DNA from: Tanytarsus gracilentus
Taxonomy: Eukaryota > Arthropoda > Insecta > Diptera > Chironomidae
Assembly: GCA_038502055.1 (NCBI GenBank)
Contig: JAXRKN010000038.1
Span: 2,728,001 to 2,792,000, forward strand
Reading direction: 5' to 3'
Length of the DNA stretch: 64,000 nt
The notes beneath the pieces are model-generated. The model did not search any database, was not told where the DNA came from, and saw nothing but the letters and a program-made list of their open reading frames with translations. Positions 47,831 to 59,786 of this stretch are shown here, in pieces (the first letter of the stretch is position 1; every line of letters starts with the position of its first letter). The position numbers and the translations under genes are program-made.

Positions 47831-49586
47831 TCATTGATATCTTTTTCTTTTTTCACCACCTCTCCCCCTTCCGCGGCCGCCTCCTCTCCCACCATCACGA
47901 CCGTTAACGTTAATTCTCTTTCTCGCACCACTAAATTGTTCCGTATCGTCATCATCGATACCTCTAATTCTCGTTTTTGATCCTCTTTTATCTTCAATGT
48001 CTTTCAGTTCGAGTTTAGCTGTTCTCTGTGCCTCGCCAACTCGTTCCTGCAGAGCCATCACCTCATCTTCCTCGGTTTTAAAAAGTGGAAGTTGTTTGCC
48101 AAGTAAATGTTCTATCCTCTGATACAACTCGACATCATACTGCGTCACCATCGTAACTGCTTTTCCTGATCGACCAGCTCTCGCTGTTCTGCCCACACGA
48201 TGAATGTAATCTTTGCTATGAGTCGGTATATCGAAATTAACGATGACATCCACGTGAGGAATATCGAGACCTCTGAAAATTTAAAGAGAAACTTTTTAGT
48301 TGCTTCATTCTTAATAAGTTGACTTGATTAAATTGAAATTATAATCAGTGGTAGTGACGAATAATTTGTTTTAATCTTCATGGAATATGAAAAATTAATT
48401 TTTCATTCAGTGATCCACAAACGTTCACATCATTTTGAAAAGATACAATTTTCTTAAAATTATTTGTTAATTCTTACCTTGAAGCGACATCAGTTGATAT
48501 TAGAATCGAACGTGCTTTAGCCTTGAATTTATTGAGAGCCGCCAAACGCTTATTCTGTGACATTTGTCCATGAAGAGGAACAGCTTGCATGCCTAGAGCT
48601 CGAAGCATTAGTGCAACTCTAACCGTCGAATGGCATGTTGAACAGAAAATAATGAAACTATTGCCGGCCAGCTCATTGAGGATGTGAACGAGATAGAGAT
48701 CTTTGTGTCGCGATGGAATAAAAATGTAAGATTGCTGAAGTTTATCGACAGTTTGATATTTGCTCGACACCTCAATCTTTACTGGATCTTTTAATGAGGC
48801 TCTCTCGAGTTTCTTAACTTTCTTTGTCATGGTGGCACTAAACAAGAATGTCCGTCGCTCACGCGGTATCACTTTTAAGATCTTATCAAGCTCAACTTCA
48901 AAATCCATATTAAGTATTCTATCGGCTTCGTCCATTACGAGATACTTGATGGCCTTTAAGTTAAAGCCTTTTGTATGGGTGAGATGATCTACTAATCGAC
49001 CTGGTGTTGCTATCACTATGTGAGGTTTCTTAGCGAGCTGAAGTGCTTGTGCTACCATATCCATTCCTCCAACAATTACCGCACATTTAATTCCAATTGT
49101 ACTTCCGAGTGCCTCAAATTGTTCCGATATCTGAAATGCCAATTCTCTGGTTGGTGTGAGAACGAGTGCATAGAATCTTTGGGGGTTATCGAGGAGTGTC
49201 TGTAGAATTGGCAGTGCAAAAGCTCCAGTTTTTCCGCTTCCCGTTTCAGCCAATGCAATTATATCCTTGCCTTGCAGTGCTACGGGAATTGATTCGCGTT
49301 GAATTTTTGTTGGTGCCTTCCACTTTAGATCCTGACATGCTTCGCATAAAACATCCATAAGTCCCTAAATTAGAGATAAAATATTCTAAGAATTACAGAA
49401 AAAACATGTGCTTAAAATTCTTCTTACCAAATCACTCCATTGAACATCAGTCTCTTCGACATCGTTCAAAATTCCCTTCAACTCCTTCGTTTCATCCTCT
49501 TCGCTGCCTTTATCCTCAACTGAAACAGCATCTTCTTCCTCTAATTCACTTAAATTTGAATTATTTTCTGATTCCGAGTCTGACAT
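47831..49586 (-). CDS. DDX47: DEAD-box RNA helicase DDX47 (yeast Rrp3)
   Basis: Three exons, 49428-49586, 48478-49364 and 47831-48272, give 495 residues (human about 455). An acidic N-terminal 50 residues precede the Q motif (WKAPTKIQ), Walker A AETGSGKT (92-99), PTRELAFQ, ATPGRL, DEAD in LVMDEADRIL (near 200), SAT in FLFSATMTKK, STDVASRGLDIP and HRVGRTARAGR. The tail is longer than usual and ends in a Gly/Arg cluster (GGRGGGRGRGRGG) followed by EKRKRYQ, likely nucleolar/RNA-binding. DDX47/Rrp3 is an RNA-dependent ATPase needed for early 18S rRNA maturation in the small-subunit processome. The last exon boundary splits the VASRG motif; introns are 63 and 205 nt. Confidence 0.96.
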
Positions 49587-49785
49587 CGTGTGAAATGAGC
49601 GTTTAAAAGATTTCTCGCCAGATGTCGTCGTTTTCGTGGTGAAAAATTAATCTCACCAAATTTTCGTGGTGACACGTGGATTTAAATAATTTTTTTAAAC
49701 TAAAGAAAATAATTCTATTGAGTTGTGCTAAAAGTTTATTTCATATTGTGTGCATACATATTTTTTAATAATTGATATAATTTAT

Positions 49786-52700
49786 TTAGTCGGTCTTCTT
49801 TCCTGAAATTCGCTGATATTTTGTAAAGAATAAAAATATTTGCTCAAGGGAGGTTTGACCCAATGAGTAATCCAGAATATTTAGACTCTCCTTAGCGTCT
49901 TCCATAATTCCAAAAATTGTTGACCATTTAATGTTTGTTGTTGTGATATGATACGTCAAAATGTCCATGTATTCCTCCCTTTAAAATTGATTAAAATATT
50001 TAAATAGTGATTACAAAATTATTTTCTAAATCAAGTCACTTCAAAACAGCACCCGTAAATGCTCGATCAACAAAGTCTTTGACGATAGCTAATTTGTCCT
50101 GCAGTCTTTGAACATTTGTGTCATGACCAGCTTTAATTGTGAGGAAGAAGCCTTTTGAAAATTTATTCTTGAGATGTTGCACTGAACCCAAGCACTTGAA
50201 TTCACCATTGACCATGATTGCGAGTCTGTTGCAAAGTACTTCACATTCTTCCATTGAATGCGAAGTGAGCACAACAGATTTTCCCGAATTTCTTGTTTTA
50301 ATGACCATGTTCCAAAGTTGTCTTCGAGCACCCACGTCCATGCCACTTGTTGGTTCATCTAAGTAAATCACGGATGGATCACCGATTAGGGTAAGAGCGG
50401 TACTCAATTTTCTCTTATTTCCTCCACTGTACTCTTTCGTCTTTTTGTCAAGATGCTTCATGAAATTTAAATCTTCAGCCAACTGAATTGCAACAGCATT
50501 TATGTCTTTTCTCGGAACGCCTCGGAGAAGAGAAAAAATCTTGATTGTTTCTCTGCCAGTTAAATCGTCAATTAACGCGTCAAATTGTGGACAGTAACCG
50601 ATTCTCTTATGAACTTTATTGAGCTCATTTCGAATGCTCATGCCGTCGACCCATGCATCACCTGATGAAATATTTTCATCACCCGTTAACATTTTGAACG
50701 TTGAAGTTTTTCCAGCGCCATTAACTAAATTTTTTAAGATTGCATTAAATTATATTTTAAATATTTTAAAAACTCACCTCCTAACAATCCAAAGCATTCA
50801 CCCTTGTCCACTCCAACTGAAAGTTGATTTACAGCCATGAAATTTCCATAGAACTTGGAAAGATCTTTAACGACGAGGTTATTTTTTGCGATGTAATAAG
50901 GTGCAAACATTCCGAGTTTCTTCTTCTCTTCAGCTACATCGGAATCCAAATATCCATCCTCAGATTCTGGAATATTTTTAGGACTGCAAATTTAATTTGG
51001 TTAATTATAGTTAAAATTTTTGTTAATTCACTTACACTTTTCTGTTTCTCAAGTAATTAATGAATGTTCGGAAAACTTTGAACTCGAGGATGAAAAGGAC
51101 AAAAAATGACAAGATTGCAACAGCAATCAATGCAGTCACCATTATTCCGACTGCACTTTCCTTAAAAGAGAAAAAATCTCTCGCGCAGCACGCATCCCTA
51201 ACATCACATAATAGACTAGGGAACGAGTCTCTGCAATTTTCGACTCTGCATATTGGTTCGCAATTGTCGCCTATGTTGAAAGTTCTACAATTTCTATCAC
51301 ACACTGCAATTGTCGTTTGCATGATATTTAAATTACTGAATGCTCTCGTTAATGAGTAGTGTGGAAAGAGTAGGAAAGTCCATCCGAGTGGCTCCGAAAT
51401 CCATTTGAGGTCCAAAAGATCGCTATTAAGAGTGAAATAGACTGTATAGAAAAGCGTGCCCGAAACAATGTATCCGATTGAGAGTGACACCAAGCCAGTA
51501 GTTGGAACTTGGAAAGCGAATGAGAGCACATAAGTGAAAGGCAAAACGGCAAGTCCAAAAGCAAGAAGAATTACGGTGTTTCTAGAAAGCTCTTCAAATG
51601 TGGAAAATCCATCCTTCTGATAAGCGGCGGTAGCCAAAATATAAACAATCATTATCAGAAAATAAACGCCATAATCGAAGATGAAAGCGACCGTCCAAAA
51701 AATGACCTTATTAGCACCGCTAACAATTTGAAGAAGTTTTGCTTTTGTAATTCTCTCTTTGATGTAAAACAATACAAAACATGCAGTCACGAGAGCAAAT
51801 GAAAATCCAGTGTTGAGGGCAAGATTAAATCCCAAATTGTTTCCCGCTTGAAGTTGAACGAACTGTTGAAAAAAAATTATCTTATCAAATTATTAATTGA
51901 TAAAAAGCAGACAAACCGAAGTTGTAATTGAGAAAGGTAATGGTTTGTTTGAGAGACTGATTTTGAAGTCTGAGCCCATGATTGATCTGAAATTTATCAA
52001 ATATATTTCATTTGTTTAATTTGTTATAGAAAACTGATCTAACCTTAAAATTGCATTGTTAATTAAATTAACAGTTAAGGGCACTGTGTGGAAAGCTTGA
52101 TTATTGAACCAGGCAATGATGGAGTTGTCTTGGAATGTGGTGCCAACCATGTAATTTAAATTAACATTAGAAATTGATTCTCTGTATTCAGCTAGAATTG
52201 TCTCCTCTAACGAAAGTCCTGGCGCAGTTGTTCTGAGAGAGTGTTCATCGGGAAGGTCGCTTATGAAGGCTCGATAATTGTCGATAATATTTTGCATTGT
52301 GGAATCAGTTGAGTTATTTTCATAAACTGTAACCGTTCCCAAGTACTCGAGGAATGAAATTCTTAGTTCAGGCAAGTTTTCAAAACCTCCCAGAAAACCT
52401 TTTACGATTTTAGATATAATTATTATTTGTTTAAAGATTAAAAAATTATTTTCTTACTTTCAAAGGCCATTGTAATAACCAGGAATAGTATAGGGATGAG
52501 GAACATTATGATAAGCATGACATAATTTCGAATCGTATAGTAAAACTTTTTCATGAACATCGCTAGGGTTTGATTGAATGCCAACCGACTGCCATACACT
52601 AAATCTCTTTCGAGAAGATTTATCGCTATTTAAAAAATATTTTAAGATTAATTAAAAAAACTAATTAAATCAAACTTACAGCTTTCACCATTCATGGTTC

Positions 52701-55460
52701 CATTTCCATTAATGCCATTAACTCCTTTACTGCTTCCATTTGAAGGGAGTTCAATTTCCTCATTTATCACCAACGAATCTGTACCGACCCTGTGAGAAAA
52801 TGAATTTTTATTTAGTAGAAAATTTAATTAAAAATCATCTCACTTTAAAAACACTTCTTCCATTGTTGTTAGTGAAAGACCGAAGCTTGAAATTTTAAGC
52901 ATATCCAAATTGTCTTCCAAGTCTTTGAAAATTAACTTGAAAATGCGTGTTTTGTCTTCAGGTAGGATGTAACTTAATTCAGTGCCAATATTCGATTCAA
53001 AAGTTATGTTTGGAATGTAACGAGCTAAAAATTCTGTGACATCATTTGGATTGCATAATTGCTTTTTAACCAAAGTCAGACGATATCCCACACCAAATCT
53101 CTTCTTGAGGAAAAATGAAGTTCCAACGGTTTTTAAATCACCATCAGCCATGATAGCAATGCGATCGCCCAAAATATCAGCTTCGTCCATGAAATGAGTT
53201 GTTAGCAAAATTGTTCGACCTTGTTTTTCTTGAATTAATAAATCCCACAAGGCACGACGAGCAGAAGGATCCATGCCCGAAGATGGTTCGTCACACATAA
53301 CAATTTTAGAATTTCCACAAAGAGCGATACCGATCGATAATTTTCGTTTCATGCCACCTGATAGAGTGTGGCTTTGTGCATTGATTTTTGGCTGAAGTTC
53401 TAAGATATCCACATATTTCTTAATTTGTTCGTCGATGGCACTTTTTTCTTTGATTCCCTTCAATTTAGCAAAAAATATAATGTGTTCACGAACTGTGAGC
53501 TCATTGAATAAAACATTGTGTTGAGGACAAAGGCCAAGACTTCCACGAACTTTATTCAAGTCTCCTCTTATATCGTAGCCGTTTATTAATGCGGTTCCCT
53601 GTGATGGAGCAAGGAGGCCTGTTAACATGCCCATTGTTGTACTTTTTCCAGCTCCATTATGTCCCAAAAGCACCGTAATTTCGTCTTCATAGATATTTAA
53701 ATGCAAATCATTCACAGCCACTTTATTGCCATAAACTTTTCTCAATCCTCTGATTTTAATGCCAGGGTTTTTGTCAGTTGGTTCTTCTTCAAAGTTTGAA
53801 TTCTTTGTCATGGGGATCGCGTCAACATTCGCATAACTCTTCGCAGATCCTTTCCAGAATCTAGGAGAGACGGGAAAGTACCAAGGTTCTGGCACGCCAA
53901 AATCTCCCGGTTTAACTTTTTCGATATATAAAGCGAGAATCATTTGAATGAAAGATGCAGTCAACAATGCTAGCATGACATAGCCCAAAGTCATGTCGTC
54001 ATCCGGAGAAAAAGGTGTAAAGAGATTGTGCCATTGAACTCCAACCATTGCACTTTCATAACGACCCAAAACTTTAAATCCAAATCCCATTCCTGAATTT
54101 ACTAAGAGCGAAGCAGCAATTTTTGGCCAAATTCCAACAGAGTCATAATTGATGTTAATTATAGAGTAAGGATTGAGCATAAACAGCCACGCAACTGCAC
54201 CAGCAATTGCCGCGATATTGGCTTTAGCAAAAAATGTTGACATCATAAAACTGAAGGTAACGCCAGCCAATGCATAGAGGAAGAAAAATACCCAAAGAAC
54301 TGACCAATGGGTGTGCGTAAAAACCGCCAGTCCTTCCTGAGAAGCGAATGGAATTTTCACCAAACCGGTAATGATTGAAATAACTATTATTTGAAAGAGC
54401 ATGCATTTTGTGAACCAAGCAAGCCAGTGCAAATAACCTGTGGAATTAAATTAAATAAATTTTATTTATTGCATATAATTTAAATTAAAGACTTACCTGA
54501 CAGACCCATAATTTTCATCGCTTCCTTAAGCTGAAGTTCCTTTTCGATGGCAATGTATTTGATATTATTCACAGCACTATACAAAAAGGCAATCATAAAA
54601 ATGAGAGGGATGGCAAACTCCAAAATTAGACCAAGAATATCGTTGACATATTCAGGAAAAGGATATCGTTGCACGTGAAGCTCTGGAAAATTCAATAAAG
54701 GATTGCCAGCAAATTGTCTAATCAGCTCCCTTTCAACAATATTTTGAAACATCGTAAATCCTTGCTGTAAAATTAAAAAATTAATTAATTCATTATCAAA
54801 ATTTTTCTATCTTACTCTTATATATCCTGGTGGTTGACCGCCATCATCTGCGACACTGTTTCGAGGTCCTGGAAGAAAATCGCGGCCAAATCGAATGTTT
54901 GTTGACCAATTTTCTGAAAAGCCTCCGAGATCGTTTGGAAGACTATCACTTCTTCGCAATTCTGCAGGAAATCTGACGGCATAATGAATGTCACTGGGTA
55001 GTGGAACATTTCCAGCAAGACTGTCATCAAATTCAAAGTTTATAAAAAAATTCGCACCGACAGCCATTGATTCTAATTCGGCTGCACTGTTGAAAGGTAC
55101 TGGATTAAAAACCATCCCCGTTTTTAAAGCAGCTCTTGCCATTACTTGTGTCAGAAACGGATTAAAAGGTGAATATCCAATTGCCATTACATGTGGATTT
55201 GGTGCTTCAGTGTTGCTGCTGATGCCTCTAGTCATGTCGGCAAACGATTGCTCATCAATCCATTCCATTTTAATAGGATCAAAAAATATTGGATCTTCCT
55301 GCACAGTCACATCCACAAGTGACCGAATAAGAATTAGAAAGGCACAAACCATCACCGGAATTAAAATTTCCAGTGCCGTTTGTATTGGATGGCGGAACTG
55401 AATTAACCAGTTTTTCCATGATAAAAGTAAAAATTTGTCCCACGCTGACGTCTGTGTCAT
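49786..55460 (-). CDS. ABC transporter, subfamily A (ABCA3-like full transporter)
   Basis: Eleven exons (54816-55460, 54497-54764, 52844-54437, 52680-52789, 52458-52625, 52044-52398, 51917-51986, 51036-51862, 50778-50983, 50040-50724, 49786-49978) join to exactly 1706 residues. The order is that of ABCA proteins: an N-terminal helix (WKNWLIQFRHPIQTALEILI), large first loop, membrane helices, NBD1 (GHNGAGKST, SGGMKRKLSIG, VMCDEPSSGMDP, TTHFMDEAD), the second membrane half, and NBD2 (Walker A VNGAGKTST near residue 1415, SGGNKRKLS, IYLDEPTSGMD, TSHSMEECE). Both sites have intact Walker A, signature and Walker B residues, so both should bind ATP. ABCA3-type proteins move phospholipids in lysosome-related or plasma membranes. 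The start is MTQTSAWDK; the frame is open to an ATG at 55517, but a TTTACAG acceptor lies between. Confidence 0.95.
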
Positions 55461-57067
55461 TTCTGTAAATAAAATCACGTTTTGTTTATCAACATTTTGA
55501 GCACTATTAAGCCACATGGGTCGGGCGCAAGACGGAATTTCGCTGACTCAAAATTTTGTTATCAACATCAGCCTTTTATAGAAGAACTTGATAATGTTTG
55601 ACGTGTTATCGATATTAAAGTGGATGACTAAGGTAATTAAGCGTTGAAGAATGAAATATGATTTTTCGAGTAGTTTTTCAAACTTATATAACTCAGATTT
55701 TTTTACACATTCTCTTCGAGCTTTAACGTTTAGTTACTTCAAGTTTTAATAAAATGCATTTGCATGGCTCAAAAAATATCATGAAAGTAAGCTTAAGAAT
55801 TTTGGCTTTTGAAAATATCCTTGATGCTAATTAAAACCCCTTTTGAAAATATTTCATACGAAACCTTCAAAAACAACCGTGAGAAATTTCTTATCGTTCA
55901 AGTGTTTTCTTGTCTGCCAACGCGGATATTCTGCACTTAGGTCAGTTATGTAATAAATTATATGATCGAACACTTCTTTTGATTAATAATTTTGCAAATC
56001 AAACCAATTTTCTAACCTAGCTCTATATCATTTGCTTTTTTGAACTTGAAATTTCGTTAATTAGTATTTCCAATTTCCAGGATTTATCTTATCAGATAAA
56101 CCCGAAATTTTCGCGAGCACTTTTTTTGGATCTGAACGGACGAACGGCTGAAACAAAACTAGAGGTGGATGTATTTCACAATACCTATTATAACAAACGA
56201 TAAGAAGCTGATATCAGTAAATTTATCGATTAGAAGAGCTTTTGATTTTTTTTTATTCAGAGCTTTCAAGTATAAAGCTGATATCAAGGATATCATTATT
56301 GAAGTATTAATGTAATGATAATTCAAAAATTATTTCCTGGATATTCGGTTCTAAATGCAAAATTAAATTCTCTTTTAAATTCACAATTTTTTTGATCATT
56401 GATTCTGTAAAAAAACACAATTTAAACCAAAACATAGTTTTTTTGTTGGTATAATTATCGATAAATTTATTTATCATTCTTAATAATTGCATAACTTATA
56501 CACTTTCTTTTAACTACAATCATTCAATCGATAAACATTTGTTTGATGTCTTTTTATGCAAATACGCGCTCATCATAATAATTATTAAAGAACTTTTGAA
56601 TTACATGCACATTAGATAGATGATTTACGGCATTTAACAATTAGTTAATTTTTCATCAAGAAAAAAGAGAAAACAATAAAATACAATAATTTACAAAAAT
56701 GGATAGAGCAGAAAAGCACGAACGTTCTCGGATGATTTCAGGACATTGAAAGGATTTAAATTAATGCTGAAATAGCTTTGAATGTCATGAATCATGGAGA
56801 ACGTGTGAGGGGTTGATAAAATGGAAATTTTAATACTAGAGATATTTTTTGTATATTTACTTAACATATCCTTACATGATCACTCTTCTCGATGATCGTC
56901 GTCACTCTACGATTAATAAGTTCTGAAAGCATAGTTTAAACCTCTCTGGTGCTGTTTGCAACATGAACCCATGAGCTTGGAATATAATTTATTATCGTTA
57001 TGTGTTTGTGTATGATTTTCTATGCTGCATTACACTCTCGATGTCGAATGAAAATGATGCGAATGCT
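55461..57067. promoter_or_regulatory. ABCA upstream region and VhaAC39 3' flank
   Basis: 1.6 kb. Contains a perfect DRE (TATCGATA, 55607-55614) about 150 bp upstream of the ABCA start, and a triple GATA cluster at 56084-56099 (TTATCT, TTATCA, AGATAA in direct succession). DREF and GATA control are known for many fly genes, the latter often in midgut; binding here is inferred. The right part should be 3' UTR of VhaAC39. Confidence 0.5.
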
Positions 57068-58386
57068 TTAGAAGATTGGAATATAGTTATCAATCTTTGT
57101 ACGGTGCTTTTGTGCAACACATTCAGCGATCCACACAATATTGCGGCATTCTTGTTCTTTGAGCTTTAGATATGAGTAGAACACTCCGAAATGGAATTGT
57201 TGCATAAATGCGTAGACATTAAGTTTGACCTGAAGTTGAAAGAAAACAAGTGTGAGTCATTAAGATTATTTGAGATAAATTTATTTCGAGTGCTCACCTC
57301 GTGCTCAAAGAATTTATCTTCCAAAGTTTTGTCGCCCGGATTATTTCCAGCACCATCGAAGATCGCAGCATATTCTGCATAGTATTCGGCAACTGCCTTG
57401 ACTTGCTCATAGTCATCGGCTCGCGCGAGTGCAGCGAGACCATCGGGGAACATTTTACCACAGCGTGGATACAGCTTTTGACGATCGTCCTTGGAGAGCT
57501 CGGTTCCAAAAGAGTTGATAGTGATGATAATGGCACGACGATCTGCTTCAAAAGCGAGAATCTCGCACAACACATCAGCAGTAGTTCCGCCCAAATTTCT
57601 GCAGAAATCATAGAAAGCCTCCAAGTATGCCTTGTACAATGTGTTTCTAATAATTTCAATATTCATCTCATCCAAATCCTGTTCACTGATGCAATCAACG
57701 AAAAATGGAGCCAATGGCGTATCGACCAAGACGGCATTGTACAGCTCGGCGGGTGTTGCGGCAACATGAATCGCCTCCATCTGTTCGAAACTTCCCAATG
57801 GATGACATTTCGGAATCAATTCGGAGATGGGTCGCTGATGGAGTGTTCCAGTAATGAGAAGAATGATGTTATCAATCATGTAGCTGTATGTTATAAAGTC
57901 CAAGAACGTTGAGAGCGGCTCAACTGCATGATTTCTCATATGCTGGAACTCAATGACGAGTTTTTCACGCAACTTGTCATCAATAACAGAAACGGCAAGT
58001 GGTGAGGGCTCGTTCGCTAGGAATTGACCATAATCTGTTCCTTGAAGGTGAAGTTTTAAATCTTAAAAATAGAAAAATTATATTGTGATTATTATCGATA
58101 CTGGATCATGTGATGATGAATTGGATGAAAATATTTTTCTTAATTTTATCATTTTTTGCATTAATTTTTGTAGATTTTTAATTATAATTAGTTACTTAAT
58201 ACTATTAAATGCACTTGTTGCTCACTGGATCTTTTTTACATGACTTTATTTTATTTTTTCATTACCTTCTAAAGTTTCACACTGAACCAAATTCAGATAA
58301 TCGGATTGTTTCAATATTCCGCACTTAAATCCACGACATAAGCCCTCCAAATAGCCGCCATCGATGTTAAATAACCACCCCGTCAT
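57068..58386 (-). CDS. VhaAC39-1: V-type proton ATPase subunit d
   Basis: Three exons, 58266-58386, 57298-58061 and 57068-57229, give 348 residues, the normal length. Subunit d sits on the cytoplasmic face of the membrane Vo ring and couples it to the central stalk of V1, driving acidification of lysosomes, endosomes and apical plasma membranes. Clear family blocks: MTGWLFNIDGGYLEGLCRGF, LVQCETLE, YGQFLANEPSPLAVSVIDD, LLITGTLHQRPISELIPKC, HPLGSFEQMEAIHVAATPAE, LYKAYLEAFYDFCRNLGG, LAFEADRRAI, FHFGVFYSYLKLKEQECRNI and DNYIPIF at the C-terminus. Intron 1 contains a perfect DRE at 58093-58100. A CLEAR-like box lies 109 bp upstream of the start. Confidence 0.97.
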
Positions 58387-59786
58387 TTTAAAATGCTATT
58401 TAACGATTTAGATTGCCTAAAATCGCGAGAATTTAATTTTTATTGTTTCCTTCTTGACGAAAAATTCTCACCCCGAAAAAATGACGTCTCGCATGTCACA
58501 TGACATCTCAGTTCATGTCAAATCGGTTCATTTTTTGAATTATTTTATAACGGTCAAAACATGGAATTTATAGCTGTGATTTTATTTAAAATTAGATCTA
58601 AAAGAAAGCTTAGTTATTAAAATTAAATTTAAATAGCTTGAAATTATTTTTAATCAACAATTTAATTCTAAAACAAATAAAACAGAAAAATGAACTAAAA
58701 TAAAATGAATTTTTTAACGGTCGCTATGTCGTACAATCGAATTTTCTTATAAGAACAACTTTTTCTATGTTCACGAAAAACTATCATGAACATTTTGTCC
58801 TTTCACGAGTTGATTCTTGCATATTTTTTTAATGTTTATAACATTTAATTGCATAAAACATAACAAGAAAACTTTTTTGAAATTTCCTGTTTATATACTT
58901 TTATATTTATTATTTTATTACCTTCTAAAAGTTAAAAGTATAAAAAATTATGTACTAAATAATTTTTATATACTATGTTATATATAGTTATATACATATT
59001 ATATACTACGTTATATATAAGTTTATGTATATGTTTACATATGAACACCTAAATTAAACAAAACAAATTCGATGATACCTCTCTTAAAAAGAGATCAACA
59101 TATTAAAATTATGTATGATTTAAAAACATATTTTTTTACGTTGCTATGAAGTGTTCCTGATACGCATCGATGCGCTATAAAACACTCCCTTTGCATTAGC
59201 TTCCACATACTTTTACAATATTTTTTTTGCGAGTGAATACATAAGAAAACTTAAAATTAAGAGATGTGGCTTTCCACCCACTCAAAACGCCAATTCTTAA
59301 TCCAAATGCTTCCGCGTCTCGTTCAAGAAATTGCGTGATTGGCTGAATCTCATGGAAAAGAGTGCAAAAAAGTGAAATATTAGAAACAACAACAAATTAA
59401 ATCTATTTTTTTTGGGTAGCATAAAATATCATAAATAGTTTTATTAGAAAAACGGGTGTAAAAAAAGAAGAAAAAAGTCAAAAGGTAATTTGCATCAAGA
59501 ACTATATTAGCTCTTTTGCGTTGTTTACTAAAATGCAAAAAGAAGTGAAAGGCATAAGAAGAAGTATGAGAGAAAATTTTGTTCAAGTTGCGCACCAACA
59601 AGCAAAACATAAATCGAAAGAGAAAAAAATTCTTCTTTGGGGGAAATTTTTCTTACATATTTCTCTCTCGCACTCTTTTATGTGCACTTTATGTCGTGGA
59701 ACTTAATAATCAGTGAAGGCAAAAAAATGTATTTTCAGTAGCTTATCGTCAGCTGGTGGTGAAGGAAAATATTTGCACACGGATGT
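58387..59786. promoter_or_regulatory. Divergent region between VhaAC39 and Cdc14
   Basis: 1.4 kb. Near VhaAC39 it has GTCACATGAC (58495-58504), a palindromic-type E-box one base from the CLEAR consensus. The middle (about 58930-59050) is a TATA-rich low-complexity stretch of repeated TATATA/GTTATATA units. No further gene seen. Confidence 0.5.

Noticed and set aside
57301..57912. 203-codon plus-strand frame
   Set aside because: Shadow of the VhaAC39 coding exon on the other strand.
58930..59050. TATA-rich stretch as a strong promoter
   Set aside because: Low-complexity TATATA/GTTATATA repeats far from either start codon; no initiator at proper spacing.
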